Source of the DNA: an uncultured Mycoplasma sp.
Lineage (GTDB): Bacteria > Bacillota_I > Bacilli_A > RF39 > UBA660
DNA: 64,000 nucleotides
Assembly: GCA_902493595.1 (NCBI GenBank)
Contig: CABUPU010000003.1
Location: 62,001 to 126,000 of the forward strand
Direction of reading: 5' to 3'
Below are positions 42,088 through 50,340 of the stretch, piece by piece. Position 1 is the stretch's first letter. The number at the start of each line of letters is the position of its first letter. The position numbers and the translations under genes were made by a program. The notes under the pieces are model-generated. The model saw nothing but the letters and a program-made list of their open reading frames with translations. It was not told where the DNA came from and did no database searches.

Positions 42088-42166
42088 AAAAAAAGTGCAC
42101 ACAAACATTGATTGATATGGCTGCTTTATTCCTAACCTGACCAGTTTACAATATATTTGTTGCACA
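42088..42166 (-). ncRNA. ffs: Small signal recognition particle RNA (4.5S-type)
   Basis: On the minus strand the SRP domain IV hallmark is present: GGTCAGG (42136-42142), then TTA-GGAA-TAA with a GGAA tetraloop (42129-42132), then AGCAGCC (42119-42125), i.e. the Ffh-binding asymmetric and symmetric loops. Flanking arms GTGCAACAAA and TTTGTGTGCAC close the hairpin, followed by seven T. Length is about 75-80 nt, without the Alu domain of the Bacillus 6S-type SRP RNA. It lies next to tadA and dnaX, the locus of scr in B. subtilis. Confidence 0.9.
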
Positions 42167-42171
42167 AATAA

Positions 42172-42200
42172 ATAATAACAAATTATATAATAATTGGCAA
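42172..42200 (-). promoter_or_regulatory. Promoter of the SRP RNA gene
   Basis: On the minus strand TTGCCA (42195-42200) and TATTAT (42172-42177) are 17 bases apart. Transcription starting 6-7 bases after the -10 would begin at about 42166, exactly at the 5' arm of the SRP RNA stem. Confidence 0.75.
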
Positions 42201-42266
42201 GTATTTTTGATAAAAATTTTAAAAAATAGTCGATTTTTTGGCATAAGTTAGGCAAAAAAATCACTA

Positions 42267-42282
42267 TGTTTCACGTGAAACA
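42267..42282. promoter_or_regulatory. parS site 1
   Basis: TGTTTCACGTGAAACA, identical to the B. subtilis parS consensus palindrome; the ParB loading site. Confidence 0.97.
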
Positions 42283-42430
42283 TTGGTGGTGAAATACATA
42301 TTTTCTATATATAATAATAAATAAAATTGAGCAAGCAATAGTGTTTTATAATATATAAAATTAGATTTTGAAATTATTTTTGTAACAAAAAAGTCTGTTT
42401 TTTGGCATATTTTAAGGAAATTTTAATCAA

Positions 42431-42446
42431 TGTTTCACGTGAAACA
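42431..42446. promoter_or_regulatory. parS site 2
   Basis: Perfect 16-bp parS palindrome TGTTTCACGTGAAACA, preceded by GGCATATTTTAAGGAAA. Confidence 0.97.
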
Positions 42447-42569
42447 TTGTACTTGTAATACAATTATTATATATATAAACATTATTATTTTATATGATAC
42501 TTCATATAATAAATCATGTTACTATATAAATATACATTTTCAGGCATATTTTAGCCAAAAAATCCACTA

Positions 42570-42585
42570 TGTTTCACGTGAAACA
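42570..42585. promoter_or_regulatory. parS site 3
   Basis: Perfect 16-bp parS palindrome, preceded by GGCATATTTTAGCCAAAAAA. Confidence 0.97.
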
Positions 42586-42736
42586 TTGATGGTAAAATAC
42601 ATATTTTCATATATAATATTAAAATAAATTAAGTAAACAGTAGTATTTTATAATATGATAATTTAATTAGATTATGATATTATTTTTTTAACAAAAGATG
42701 CTGTTTTTTAGCATATATCAGGGAAATTTTGCCTAA

Positions 42737-42752
42737 TGTTTCACGTGAAACA
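42737..42752. promoter_or_regulatory. parS site 4
   Basis: Perfect 16-bp parS palindrome; the surrounding GCCTAA/TTAGGC extends its dyad symmetry to 28 bases. Confidence 0.97.
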
Positions 42753-42912
42753 TTAGGCTCAATATATATACTTTACTTGATAAAACTATTAAACAAAATC
42801 AATTTAATATTAAAATCATATAATGTAAAAATTGTATTATGTATTTAAATTTTATAAATTATTTTAATAAAAAACGCTATTTTTCGGCATAAGTTAGGCA
42901 AAAAATAAGCAA

Positions 42913-42928
42913 TGTTTCACGTGAAACA
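42913..42928. promoter_or_regulatory. parS site 5
   Basis: Perfect 16-bp parS palindrome located 9 bases after the gyrA stop codon and preceded by GGCATAAGTTAGGCAAAAAA, so it could also act as the gyrA transcript 3' hairpin. Confidence 0.97.
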
Positions 42929-42937
42929 TTGCTATTA

Positions 42938-45466
42938 TTATTCTTCATTAGTAGATTCTTCATCAAAATTTTTATCGACAATACTTATCGCAGTTACCTT
43001 TTGATTATCTTTTAAATGAATTAGTCTAGTACCTTGTGTTGCCCTACCCAAAGTAGAAATTTGTGAAATAGGCATCTTAATTGTAATACCTGAATTAGTC
43101 ATTAAAATTAATTCTTTATTTTCATCAGATACTTTTACAGATACTAAATTACCATTTTTTTCAGTAACATTTAATGCTTTAACACCTTTGCTACCTCTTT
43201 TTGTTTGACGATATTCTGAAACTAGAGTTTGTTTACCATATCCTAACTCAGTAACAATTAGTATTGTATTAGATTCCTTAACTGTTTCTAAACAAATACA
43301 TTCACCACCATCAAGATTAATACCTCTTACACCTGAAGCAGTTCTACCCATTGTTCTAACTTCATTTTCGTTAAATTTAACAAGTTTTCCACTACTTGAG
43401 CCTAATAATATTAAATCGTTATTAGAAGCAAGCCTTACACCAATAAGTTCATCATTATCTTTTAAACTAATACATATTTTGCCTGAAGTTCTAATATTTT
43501 CAAATTCATTTATACTAGTTTTCTTAACAATTCCCTTCTTTGTAGCAAAGAATAGATAATCTTTTGTAGAGTCTTTTGAAATTGATACAATTGATGTTAC
43601 AAATTCATCCTTTAATAAAGGTAATAAGTTAATAATTGGAAGTCCTTTTGAAGTCCTTGAAAATTCTGGAACTTCATAACCTTTCATTCTGTATACCTTA
43701 CCTTTATTCGTAAAGAATAAAATATGATCGTGAGTAGATAAATTACAAGCCTGATCAACGAAGTCTTCATCGTTTGTAGTAATACCTTTAACTCCCATTC
43801 CACCACGGTTTTGAGTTCTAAATACGTCTGGTTTAGTTCTCTTAATATAGCCTTTTTTAGTTAATACAACCATTATATTTTCCTCAGGTATTAATGATTC
43901 ATCATCAATATAATCAATAGCTGTCATATCTATATTAGTTCTTCTTTCATCAGCATATTTATTCTTGATTTCTAACATTTCATTCTTAATTATTTCATCA
44001 ATTTTTTGTGGACTACTTAAAATTGCTTTTAATTCATCAATTAATTTTAATAAATCATTTAGTTCTGATTCTATTTTATCTCTTTCAAGTCCTGTTAAAC
44101 GTTTTAATTTCATTTCAAGAATTGCTTCAGATTGAATATCATCTAAACCATATCTTAAATTTAATTCTTTTTTAGCAATTTCATCTGTTTTTGAAGATTT
44201 AATTATCTTAATAACATCATCAATATGATCTAATGCTATCTTTAATCCCTCTAAAATATGAACTCTTGCTTCGGCTTTTCCTAAATCGAATTTAGTTCTA
44301 CGAATAATTACTTCTCTTTGGAAATCAATATATTTTGATATAATATCTTTTAATCCAAGGGTTTTTGGAGTTAAACCATCAAGCATTAAGAAAATAATTC
44401 CGTAAGATATTTGAAATGCAGTATGCTTATATAAGTTATTTAAAATAACTTGAGGATTTGCATCTTTCTTTAAGGTAATTGTAATTTTGATACCATTTTT
44501 CAAATCAGTATGATAATCAGAGATACCATCAAGAACCTTATTATGAACAAGTTCTGCAACTTTATCTTTTAATTCAGCAGTATTAACACCATAAGGAACT
44601 TCAGTGATAACTATAACATTATGTCCTTTTTGTTCCTCGATAACTGCCCTACTTCGAATTGTTATTGTTCCTCTACCGGTATCATAAGCTTTTTTTATAC
44701 CAGAGTTACCTAAAATAATACCACCAGTTGGAAAATCTGGTCCTTTTATGAAATGCATTAACCCTAATGTATCAATATCTGGATTATCAATATAAGCAAC
44801 ACAACCATCAATTACCTCACCTAAATTATGAGGTGGAATATTTGTGGCCATACCAACTGCAATACCCATTGATCCATTAACTAATATATTAGGAAATCTA
44901 CTTGGTAAAACTTTTGGTTCTTTTTCTGTTGAAGTATAGTTATCATCCATATCAACAGTATCTTTTTGAATATCTCTTAAAAGTTCCAAAGAAATCTTGG
45001 CAAGTCTTGCCTCTGTATAACGGTATGCAGCTGGAGAGTCACCTTCGATTGTACCAAAGTTTCCGTGACCATCAACAAGCATATAACGCTGATTAAAGTC
45101 TTGAGCAAGTCTAACCATTGCATCATAAATTGATGAATCTCCGTGTGGATGGTAATGTCCCATAACATAACCAACTGTAGTTGCAGATTTTTTATGAGGT
45201 TTGTCAGGGGTATTACCTTCTTCATACATTGACCATAAAATTCTACGATGTACCGGCTTTAACCCATCTCTTAAATCTGGTAATGCTCTTGATGTTATAA
45301 CACTCATTGAGTAATCTAAAAATGATGTTTTTACTTCACTAACAATATTATTTTCGATATGCTTATCTTTTTCGTGAAATTCTCCACTATAATCAACATC
45401 TTCGATTAATTCTTCATTTTCAATATTTTCATCATCTATTGAATTAATATTATCATTATTATCCAT
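42938..45466 (-). CDS. gyrA: DNA gyrase subunit A
   Basis: GyrA breaks and rejoins DNA during negative supercoiling. The 842-residue product has the catalytic Tyr in AAYRYTEARLAK near residue 130 and the quinolone-determining region HPHGDSSIYDAMVRLAQ, with the usual susceptible Ser and Asp. The C-terminal beta-pinwheel contains the GyrA box QTKRGSKG (near residue 750), which distinguishes gyrase from ParC. An Asp/Glu/Asn-rich N-terminal extension of about 35 residues precedes the conserved region. It follows gyrB by 9 bases. Confidence 0.98.
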   Translation of the reverse strand: MDNNDNINSIDDENIENEELIEDVDYSGEFHEKDKHIENNIVSEVKTSFLDYSMSVITSRALPDLRDGLKPVHRRILWSMYEEGNTPDKPHKKSATTVGYVMGHYHPHGDSSIYDAMVRLAQDFNQRYMLVDGHGNFGTIEGDSPAAYRYTEARLAKISLELLRDIQKDTVDMDDNYTSTEKEPKVLPSRFPNILVNGSMGIAVGMATNIPPHNLGEVIDGCVAYIDNPDIDTLGLMHFIKGPDFPTGGIILGNSGIKKAYDTGRGTITIRSRAVIEEQKGHNVIVITEVPYGVNTAELKDKVAELVHNKVLDGISDYHTDLKNGIKITITLKKDANPQVILNNLYKHTAFQISYGIIFLMLDGLTPKTLGLKDIISKYIDFQREVIIRRTKFDLGKAEARVHILEGLKIALDHIDDVIKIIKSSKTDEIAKKELNLRYGLDDIQSEAILEMKLKRLTGLERDKIESELNDLLKLIDELKAILSSPQKIDEIIKNEMLEIKNKYADERRTNIDMTAIDYIDDESLIPEENIMVVLTKKGYIKRTKPDVFRTQNRGGMGVKGITTNDEDFVDQACNLSTHDHILFFTNKGKVYRMKGYEVPEFSRTSKGLPIINLLPLLKDEFVTSIVSISKDSTKDYLFFATKKGIVKKTSINEFENIRTSGKICISLKDNDELIGVRLASNNDLILLGSSSGKLVKFNENEVRTMGRTASGVRGINLDGGECICLETVKESNTILIVTELGYGKQTLVSEYRQTKRGSKGVKALNVTEKNGNLVSVKVSDENKELILMTNSGITIKMPISQISTLGRATQGTRLIHLKDNQKVTAISIVDKNFDEESTNEE

Positions 45467-45475
45467 TTAAACCTC

Positions 45476-47395
45476 CTATATATCTAAGTTTTGAACATTA
45501 ATTGCGTTTTCTTCAATAAATGTTCTTCTTGGTTCAACTTCATCACCCATTAATTTACTAAATATTTCGTCAGCCATCATACAATCTTCAACAACGATTT
45601 TACGAAGAGTTCTTTTTTCAATGTCCATTGTTGTTTCATTTAGTTCTTCAGGGTCCATTTCACCAAGACCTTTCATCCTTGTTATTTCAACTCTATTCCT
45701 AATATTTTCAGGTAAACTATTTAGATATGCATCTCTCTCTTTTTCATCAAGTACATATTTTCTTGTTTTTCCATACCTTATTCTAAATAATGGAGGCTGT
45801 GCGGCATATACGTGGCCTGCCTCAACAATCGGTCTAAAAAAGCGGTAAAATAACGTTAAAAGAAGAATTCTAATATGAGCTCCATCGACATCGGCATCGG
45901 TCATAATTATTATTTTGTTATAACGAAGTTTATCTAAATTAAATTCTTCACCAATACCTGTACCAAAAGCAGTAATAATAGATCTAATTTCTTCATTATT
46001 TAATGCTCTATCCAACCTATTTTTCTCAACATTTAATATTTTACCACGAAGAGGAAGTATTGCTTGTCTTAAGGAATCACGACTCTTTTTTGCAGATCCA
46101 CCTGCACTATCACCCTCGACTATAAATATTTCACATTCATTTGGATCCTTACTTTTACAATCGCAAAGTTTTCCAAAGAAATTTGTAACTGCTAAATCAG
46201 TCTTACGAGTAATCTCTCTTGCTTTTTTTGCTGCATTTCTAGCTCTACAAGCAAGCATTGCTTTCTCAACAATTATTTTAGCATCAGCTGGATTTTCCAA
46301 AAGAAACTTCTCAAACCCTTCGGAAAAGACATTATCTGCAAGTTTTCTAACTTCTGAATTACCTAATCTTCCTTTTGTTTGACCTTCAAACTGAGGATTT
46401 GGATGTTTACAAGAAATAATCATTGTTAAACCTTCTTTAACATCATCACCTGTTAAAGATTCATCTTTTTCTTTAAGTAAATTAGCTTTTCTTGCATAAT
46501 TGTTAATAACTCTTGTTAATGCTCTACGTACTCCTTCTTCGTGTGTTCCACCATCGTGAGTATTTATATTATTAACAAATGAGTAAATATTGTCACTATA
46601 ACCATCATTGTATTGTAGTGCAACCTCGAAAAATACACCTGAATCTTGACCTTCAAGATGAATAATATCATCGTGAATTGGAGTTTTGTTTTGATTTATA
46701 AATTTTACATATTCAGATATTCCACCCTCATATAAAAATGTATCTCCAGTAGTATCTTCTTCATCTCGATCATCTCTTAAAGTTATTCTTAAACCCCTAT
46801 TTAAAAAGGCTAATTCCCTAATTCTTACTTTTAGAGTTTCATAGTCATAAATTGTTGTATCAAATATTTCTGGGTCTGGTTTAAATGTTACTGTTGTGCC
46901 TGTTCTATTAGGTTCACAATCACCAATTTCGTGTAATTTTTCAACAGTATGTCCACCTTTTTCAAATCTAATAAAATAAATTTTACCATTTTTAAATACC
47001 TTTACTTCTACCCAAGAAGATAATGCATTAACTACTGAAGCACCAACTCCATGAAGACCACCAGAAACTTTATAGCCTCCACCACCAAATTTACCTCCTG
47101 CATGAAGTACAGTATATACGGTTTCTACTGTAGATAACCCTGTTTTAGGGTGTATATCAACAGGTATACCTCTACCATCATCTTTTACTGTAATTGAATT
47201 ATCTTTATTAACAATTACTTCAATATTTTTACAATAACCAGCAAGTGCTTCATCTATTGAATTATCTACGATTTCCCATACTAAATGGTGTAACCCTTTA
47301 ACATCTGTTGTTCCAATATACATTCCTGGTCTTTTTCTAACTGCCTCTAAACCTTCAAGTACTTGAATATCCGAAGCATCATAATGTTCTGCCAT
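45476..47395 (-). CDS. gyrB: DNA gyrase subunit B
   Basis: GyrB is the ATPase of gyrase. The 639-residue product begins with YDASDIQVLEGLEAVRKRPGMYIG, has GHKL ATPase motifs VDNSIDEA, VKDDGRGIP and GGLHGVGASVVNALS, and the TOPRIM domain with FIVEGDSAGGSAKKSRD and MTDADVDGAHI. Length is that of typical Firmicutes GyrB without the proteobacterial insert. It is 2 bases downstream of recF, in the recF-gyrB-gyrA operon. Confidence 0.98.
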   Translation of the reverse strand: MAEHYDASDIQVLEGLEAVRKRPGMYIGTTDVKGLHHLVWEIVDNSIDEALAGYCKNIEVIVNKDNSITVKDDGRGIPVDIHPKTGLSTVETVYTVLHAGGKFGGGGYKVSGGLHGVGASVVNALSSWVEVKVFKNGKIYFIRFEKGGHTVEKLHEIGDCEPNRTGTTVTFKPDPEIFDTTIYDYETLKVRIRELAFLNRGLRITLRDDRDEEDTTGDTFLYEGGISEYVKFINQNKTPIHDDIIHLEGQDSGVFFEVALQYNDGYSDNIYSFVNNINTHDGGTHEEGVRRALTRVINNYARKANLLKEKDESLTGDDVKEGLTMIISCKHPNPQFEGQTKGRLGNSEVRKLADNVFSEGFEKFLLENPADAKIIVEKAMLACRARNAAKKAREITRKTDLAVTNFFGKLCDCKSKDPNECEIFIVEGDSAGGSAKKSRDSLRQAILPLRGKILNVEKNRLDRALNNEEIRSIITAFGTGIGEEFNLDKLRYNKIIIMTDADVDGAHIRILLLTLFYRFFRPIVEAGHVYAAQPPLFRIRYGKTRKYVLDEKERDAYLNSLPENIRNRVEITRMKGLGEMDPEELNETTMDIEKRTLRKIVVEDCMMADEIFSKLMGDEVEPRRTFIEENAINVQNLDI

Positions 47396-47397
47396 AC

Positions 47398-48480
47398 TTA
47401 ATTCTTCCTTTCTATTTGACCATTATTAGCATAATAAATATTACTTTCTTCAAGTAAACTCTTATCAACATCATTAATATCAGTGGTTGTAATAAAAGTT
47501 TGAACTTCTTTATTTAACATTTTAATGATGTTATTTATTTTTATACTATCCAACTCTGAAAATAAGTCATCAAGTATCAATATAGGATAACTCCCATTAA
47601 TTAATTTAATTAAAATTAATTCAGCTAGTTTAAATGATATTATCGCATTTTTTTGTTGACCAACACTACCATATTCCTTTATATTATAACCATCTAATAT
47701 AAAATCAAAATCATCATGGTGTACTCCAATCATAGTTTTACGATAATTTAACTCTGTTTTTAAGTTCTTTTTATATACATTTTCAAGATCTTCATATGAT
47801 TTATTTTTATAATCACTACGATATTTAATCTCTAAATTTCCGTAATCAAAAATATTTTTATAAATAGATGTTAAATTTTTGTTAATATTATCAATAAAAC
47901 TTTCTCTTATCTTACAAATTTCCATTCCTAAGGTAATCAATTTTTGAGTTAATATATTTAAATATTCTAAGCTTCCATTACTATTTAAGTATAATTCTTT
48001 TAGATAAGCATTACGATTTTTTAAAACTTTATTGTAATCACTTATTAATTTGATATAACTACTATTTATTTGCGATATTTCAATATTTAACAGCTTTCTT
48101 CGATTACTTGGTGAATCAATAAATATTTTTGTATCATACGGATTAAAAAGGACAATATTAATTTTAGAAATAAAATCCCCAACCTTTGTTATTTTTTTGT
48201 TATCAATGAATAACTTTTTAGAATTTTTGTTTAGTTCAATAAAGTATGTTTTATTATCAACTACTCCTTTTACTAAACAAACATCACTATTTTTTCTTAT
48301 TAAATTATTATCATCCATTGTTCTAAAAGATTTACTCAAAGATAATAGATAAATAGCCTCAATTAAATTTGATTTACCAGTACCATTATTTCCATATATA
48401 ATATTTAAATTATTTGAAAAGTCAATATTTAATTGTTCATAATTTCTAAAATTATATAATCTTAAATTCGATATTATCAT
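47398..48480 (-). CDS. recF: DNA replication and repair protein RecF
   Basis: RecF is an SMC-like ATPase that acts with RecO and RecR. The 360-residue product has Walker A GNNGTGKSNLIEAIYLLS near residue 34, the signature segment EYGSVGQQKNAIISFKLAELILI and Walker B ILILDDLFSELD near residue 300. It is typical in length. It leads the recF-gyrB-gyrA unit and appears to have its own extended -10 promoter. Confidence 0.97.
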   Translation of the reverse strand: MIISNLRLYNFRNYEQLNIDFSNNLNIIYGNNGTGKSNLIEAIYLLSLSKSFRTMDDNNLIRKNSDVCLVKGVVDNKTYFIELNKNSKKLFIDNKKITKVGDFISKINIVLFNPYDTKIFIDSPSNRRKLLNIEISQINSSYIKLISDYNKVLKNRNAYLKELYLNSNGSLEYLNILTQKLITLGMEICKIRESFIDNINKNLTSIYKNIFDYGNLEIKYRSDYKNKSYEDLENVYKKNLKTELNYRKTMIGVHHDDFDFILDGYNIKEYGSVGQQKNAIISFKLAELILIKLINGSYPILILDDLFSELDSIKINNIIKMLNKEVQTFITTTDINDVDKSLLEESNIYYANNGQIERKN

Positions 48481-48545
48481 TTTTGCCTCTTTTTAACTAA
48501 AATCATTAATTTTACCCCCTTACCGGTACTCCTATACATACAACA

Positions 48546-48554
48546 ATTATACCA
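48546..48554 (-). promoter_or_regulatory. Extended -10 promoter candidate for recF-gyrB-gyrA
   Basis: On the minus strand TGG-TATAAT (48546-48554) forms an extended -10 element about 65 bases upstream of recF; no clear -35 element. The spacer also holds a TACCGGTA palindrome at about 48520-48530. Confidence 0.5.
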
Positions 48555-48577
48555 CAAATGAAGGTTAAATTAAAGAA

Positions 48578-49021
48578 CTATTTAATATTTCTTTTAAAAA
48601 TAGTATCTAATCTAGAAGCTTTAAATAATTGTTTAGTAAAAATGTTATTAGATACTGGTATTACAAGTTTTTTTTTATTTAAAAATGTAATTATTAGTTC
48701 TTTTGAATTAATAGAATAATATTTATCTACTTCAATATAATTAATCCAAACACAATTTATATTTTTATAAGAATTTGTTGGAAAGAAAATTAACTCTTTT
48801 TTTTCACTAATAATAATTGGTAATTTTGTTGATATACCAAGTAGTGATTTTGCACTATGCATTCTTCCTAAAAATGTGCTTCCATAATAAATACAACTAT
48901 CATTTATAATGTTGTTTAAAGATCCTTCAATATAAAAATCTATATATTTTTCTACTATTTTAACTTTATTATCTATAGTTAATAATGCTAAAGTATTCTC
49001 ATTTATTATATATTTGTCCAT
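48578..49021 (-). CDS. comK: ComK family competence transcription factor
   Basis: The 147-residue product matches the ComK pattern along its length: YIINENTLALLTIDNKVKIVEK at the start, DSCIYYGSTFLGRMHSAKSLLGISTKLPIIISEKKELIFFPTNSYKNINCVWINY in the centre, and LVIPVSNNIFTKQLFKASRL near the end. ComK activates competence genes by binding AT-boxes in the minor groove. It is shorter than the B. subtilis protein (192 residues), lacking part of the C-terminus. It lies between dnaN and recF, where Bacillus has the S4-domain gene yaaA. GGGGG precedes the ATG at 8 bases. Confidence 0.88.
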   Translation of the reverse strand: MDKYIINENTLALLTIDNKVKIVEKYIDFYIEGSLNNIINDSCIYYGSTFLGRMHSAKSLLGISTKLPIIISEKKELIFFPTNSYKNINCVWINYIEVDKYYSINSKELIITFLNKKKLVIPVSNNIFTKQLFKASRLDTIFKRNIK

Positions 49022-49051
49022 AATTTCCCCCTGACAAGGATGTTATAACAT

Positions 49052-49083
49052 AAAAAAGACAAAAACTTTGTCGATTTTTGTCT
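49052..49083 (-). terminator. Intrinsic terminator of dnaN
   Basis: On the minus strand AGACAAAAA (49075-49083) and TTTTTGTCT (49057-49065) form a 9-bp stem followed by a T-run. It ends the dnaA-dnaN unit so that comK is downstream of a terminator. Confidence 0.85.
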
Positions 49084-49084
49084 C

Positions 49085-50200
49085 TTAGTATGTTTTTATT
49101 GGTAAAATTAATTCAATTATAGTATCATCATCTACACTATTAATAATTATTGGTTTATCATCACCATTTATAAGAAGTATAATATTTTCACTATCAAGAA
49201 CTTTTAATGCATCTAACATATATTTTGAAGAATAACTAATTTCTAACTTTTCTTTATTATTTGAATCAATTGTTAATTCTTCTTTACTTTTACTATCTGA
49301 AGATGCAGCAAAAAGTGTCATTTTCTTGTTATCAATTACCATTTTAATAATATTTTTATCTTTACTTACCATAATTGTTGAGGCTCTATCAATTGCACTA
49401 TAGAATTCTTTTAAATTTAAGTTAATCATATAGTTAAAATCTTTTGGAATATAATTTGAAGTGTCTGGGTAAGTTCCATTTAATAAGGCAGTTTGGAATA
49501 ATATGTTATTATAATGAAATAAAACTTTATTTTTAAATAAATCTATTTCAACATTGCCTTCATCTTTTAAAATGTATACTAATTCATTAACACTTTTACC
49601 AGGTATTACTATATTTATATTACTATTTATAGAATCTTTTAATTTAACAGTTTTTTTAGATAATCTATAAGAATCTGTAGCTGTACACTCTAATATATCA
49701 CCATTTATTTTTAAATTTAATCCTGTAAGAAGAGGTCTTACCTCTTGCATACTCATAGCATAAGATGTTTGATTAATCATTTCTTTTAAAATTTTTGATT
49801 CTAAATATATAGTATTTTGACTTTTTTCAAGTGCTATATTAGGATATTCCCCAATATTATAACATTCAATTATATATTCATTTATATCAGAATAAATTTT
49901 TATATTATTATTATCAGTTAATTCAAAGTTAATAATTTCACTTGGCATTTTTCTTATTATTTCTAATAAACATCTACTTTGAAGTACTGCTCTACCTTCT
50001 TTTTCTATATTTACTATATTTTTTGCTTCAATAGTAGTTTTAATTGTAAGTTCACTATCACTTGCTTGTACCTCTAAACCATCATTAGTTAAGTTTAGTA
50101 ATATACCATTTAATACTGGTATTGTAATTTTTGTTGATAAAGCTCTAACAGCATTTGATAAAGCCTCAACGATAATATTTTTATTAATTGTAAATTTCAT
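49085..50200 (-). CDS. dnaN: DNA polymerase III beta sliding clamp
   Basis: DnaN is the processivity clamp. The 371-residue product consists of three related domains and begins MKFTINKNIIVEALSNAVRALSTKITIPVLNGILL; SMQEVRPLLTGLNLKINGDILECTATDSYRLSKK in the second domain and the C-terminal ELILPIKTY (MPMR-like end of the peptide-binding pocket) are recognisable. It follows dnaA after a 140-base gap with DnaA boxes. Confidence 0.97.
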   Translation of the reverse strand: MKFTINKNIIVEALSNAVRALSTKITIPVLNGILLNLTNDGLEVQASDSELTIKTTIEAKNIVNIEKEGRAVLQSRCLLEIIRKMPSEIINFELTDNNNIKIYSDINEYIIECYNIGEYPNIALEKSQNTIYLESKILKEMINQTSYAMSMQEVRPLLTGLNLKINGDILECTATDSYRLSKKTVKLKDSINSNINIVIPGKSVNELVYILKDEGNVEIDLFKNKVLFHYNNILFQTALLNGTYPDTSNYIPKDFNYMINLNLKEFYSAIDRASTIMVSKDKNIIKMVIDNKKMTLFAASSDSKSKEELTIDSNNKEKLEISYSSKYMLDALKVLDSENIILLINGDDKPIIINSVDDDTIIELILPIKTY

Positions 50201-50258
50201 ATTTTTCCATCCTTCTTTCTTTTAAAATTAATTATTATGTTTATTATAATGTTTTGTT

Positions 50259-50327
50259 TGTTGATAACTTGTGAATTACTTATATTTTAATATAATTTTA
50301 TTGATTTTTATTAAAATTTTATCAACA
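50259..50327. other. DnaA-box patch between dnaA and dnaN (second oriC subregion)
   Basis: TGTTGATAA at 50259-50267 (minus orientation) and TTATCAACA at 50319-50327 (plus orientation) match the box seen upstream of dnaA. In B. subtilis oriC is split between both sides of dnaA, and this patch corresponds to the dnaA-dnaN side. The dnaN promoter must also be in this spacer. Confidence 0.7.
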
Positions 50328-50340
50328 TAATTCCACAAAA

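Larger units (their letters stand above)
42238..42928. repeat. Array of five parS sites with conserved upstream motif
   Basis: The gap between gyrA and the SRP RNA promoter holds five units. Each is a perfect 16-bp parS palindrome preceded within about 27 bases by a variant of GGCATAAGTTAGGCAAAAAA (units 1 and 5 identical over 18 bases; units 2, 3 and 4 diverged). Spacings from one parS to the next are 164, 139, 167 and 176 bases. The DNA between units is AT-rich, and units 1 and 3 also share TACATATTTTC downstream. No gene is supported inside. Confidence 0.95.

Noticed and set aside
42430..42627. 65-codon open frame across parS sites 2 and 3
   Set aside because: It runs through two parS palindromes, lacks a ribosome-binding site and encodes repeated MFHVKH/HYVSRETL from the palindromes; a chance frame.
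48477..48506. Nine-codon frame overlapping the recF start, with a GGGGG upstream
   Set aside because: Could couple translation to recF, but too short to distinguish from chance; a poor spacing of about 9 bases.
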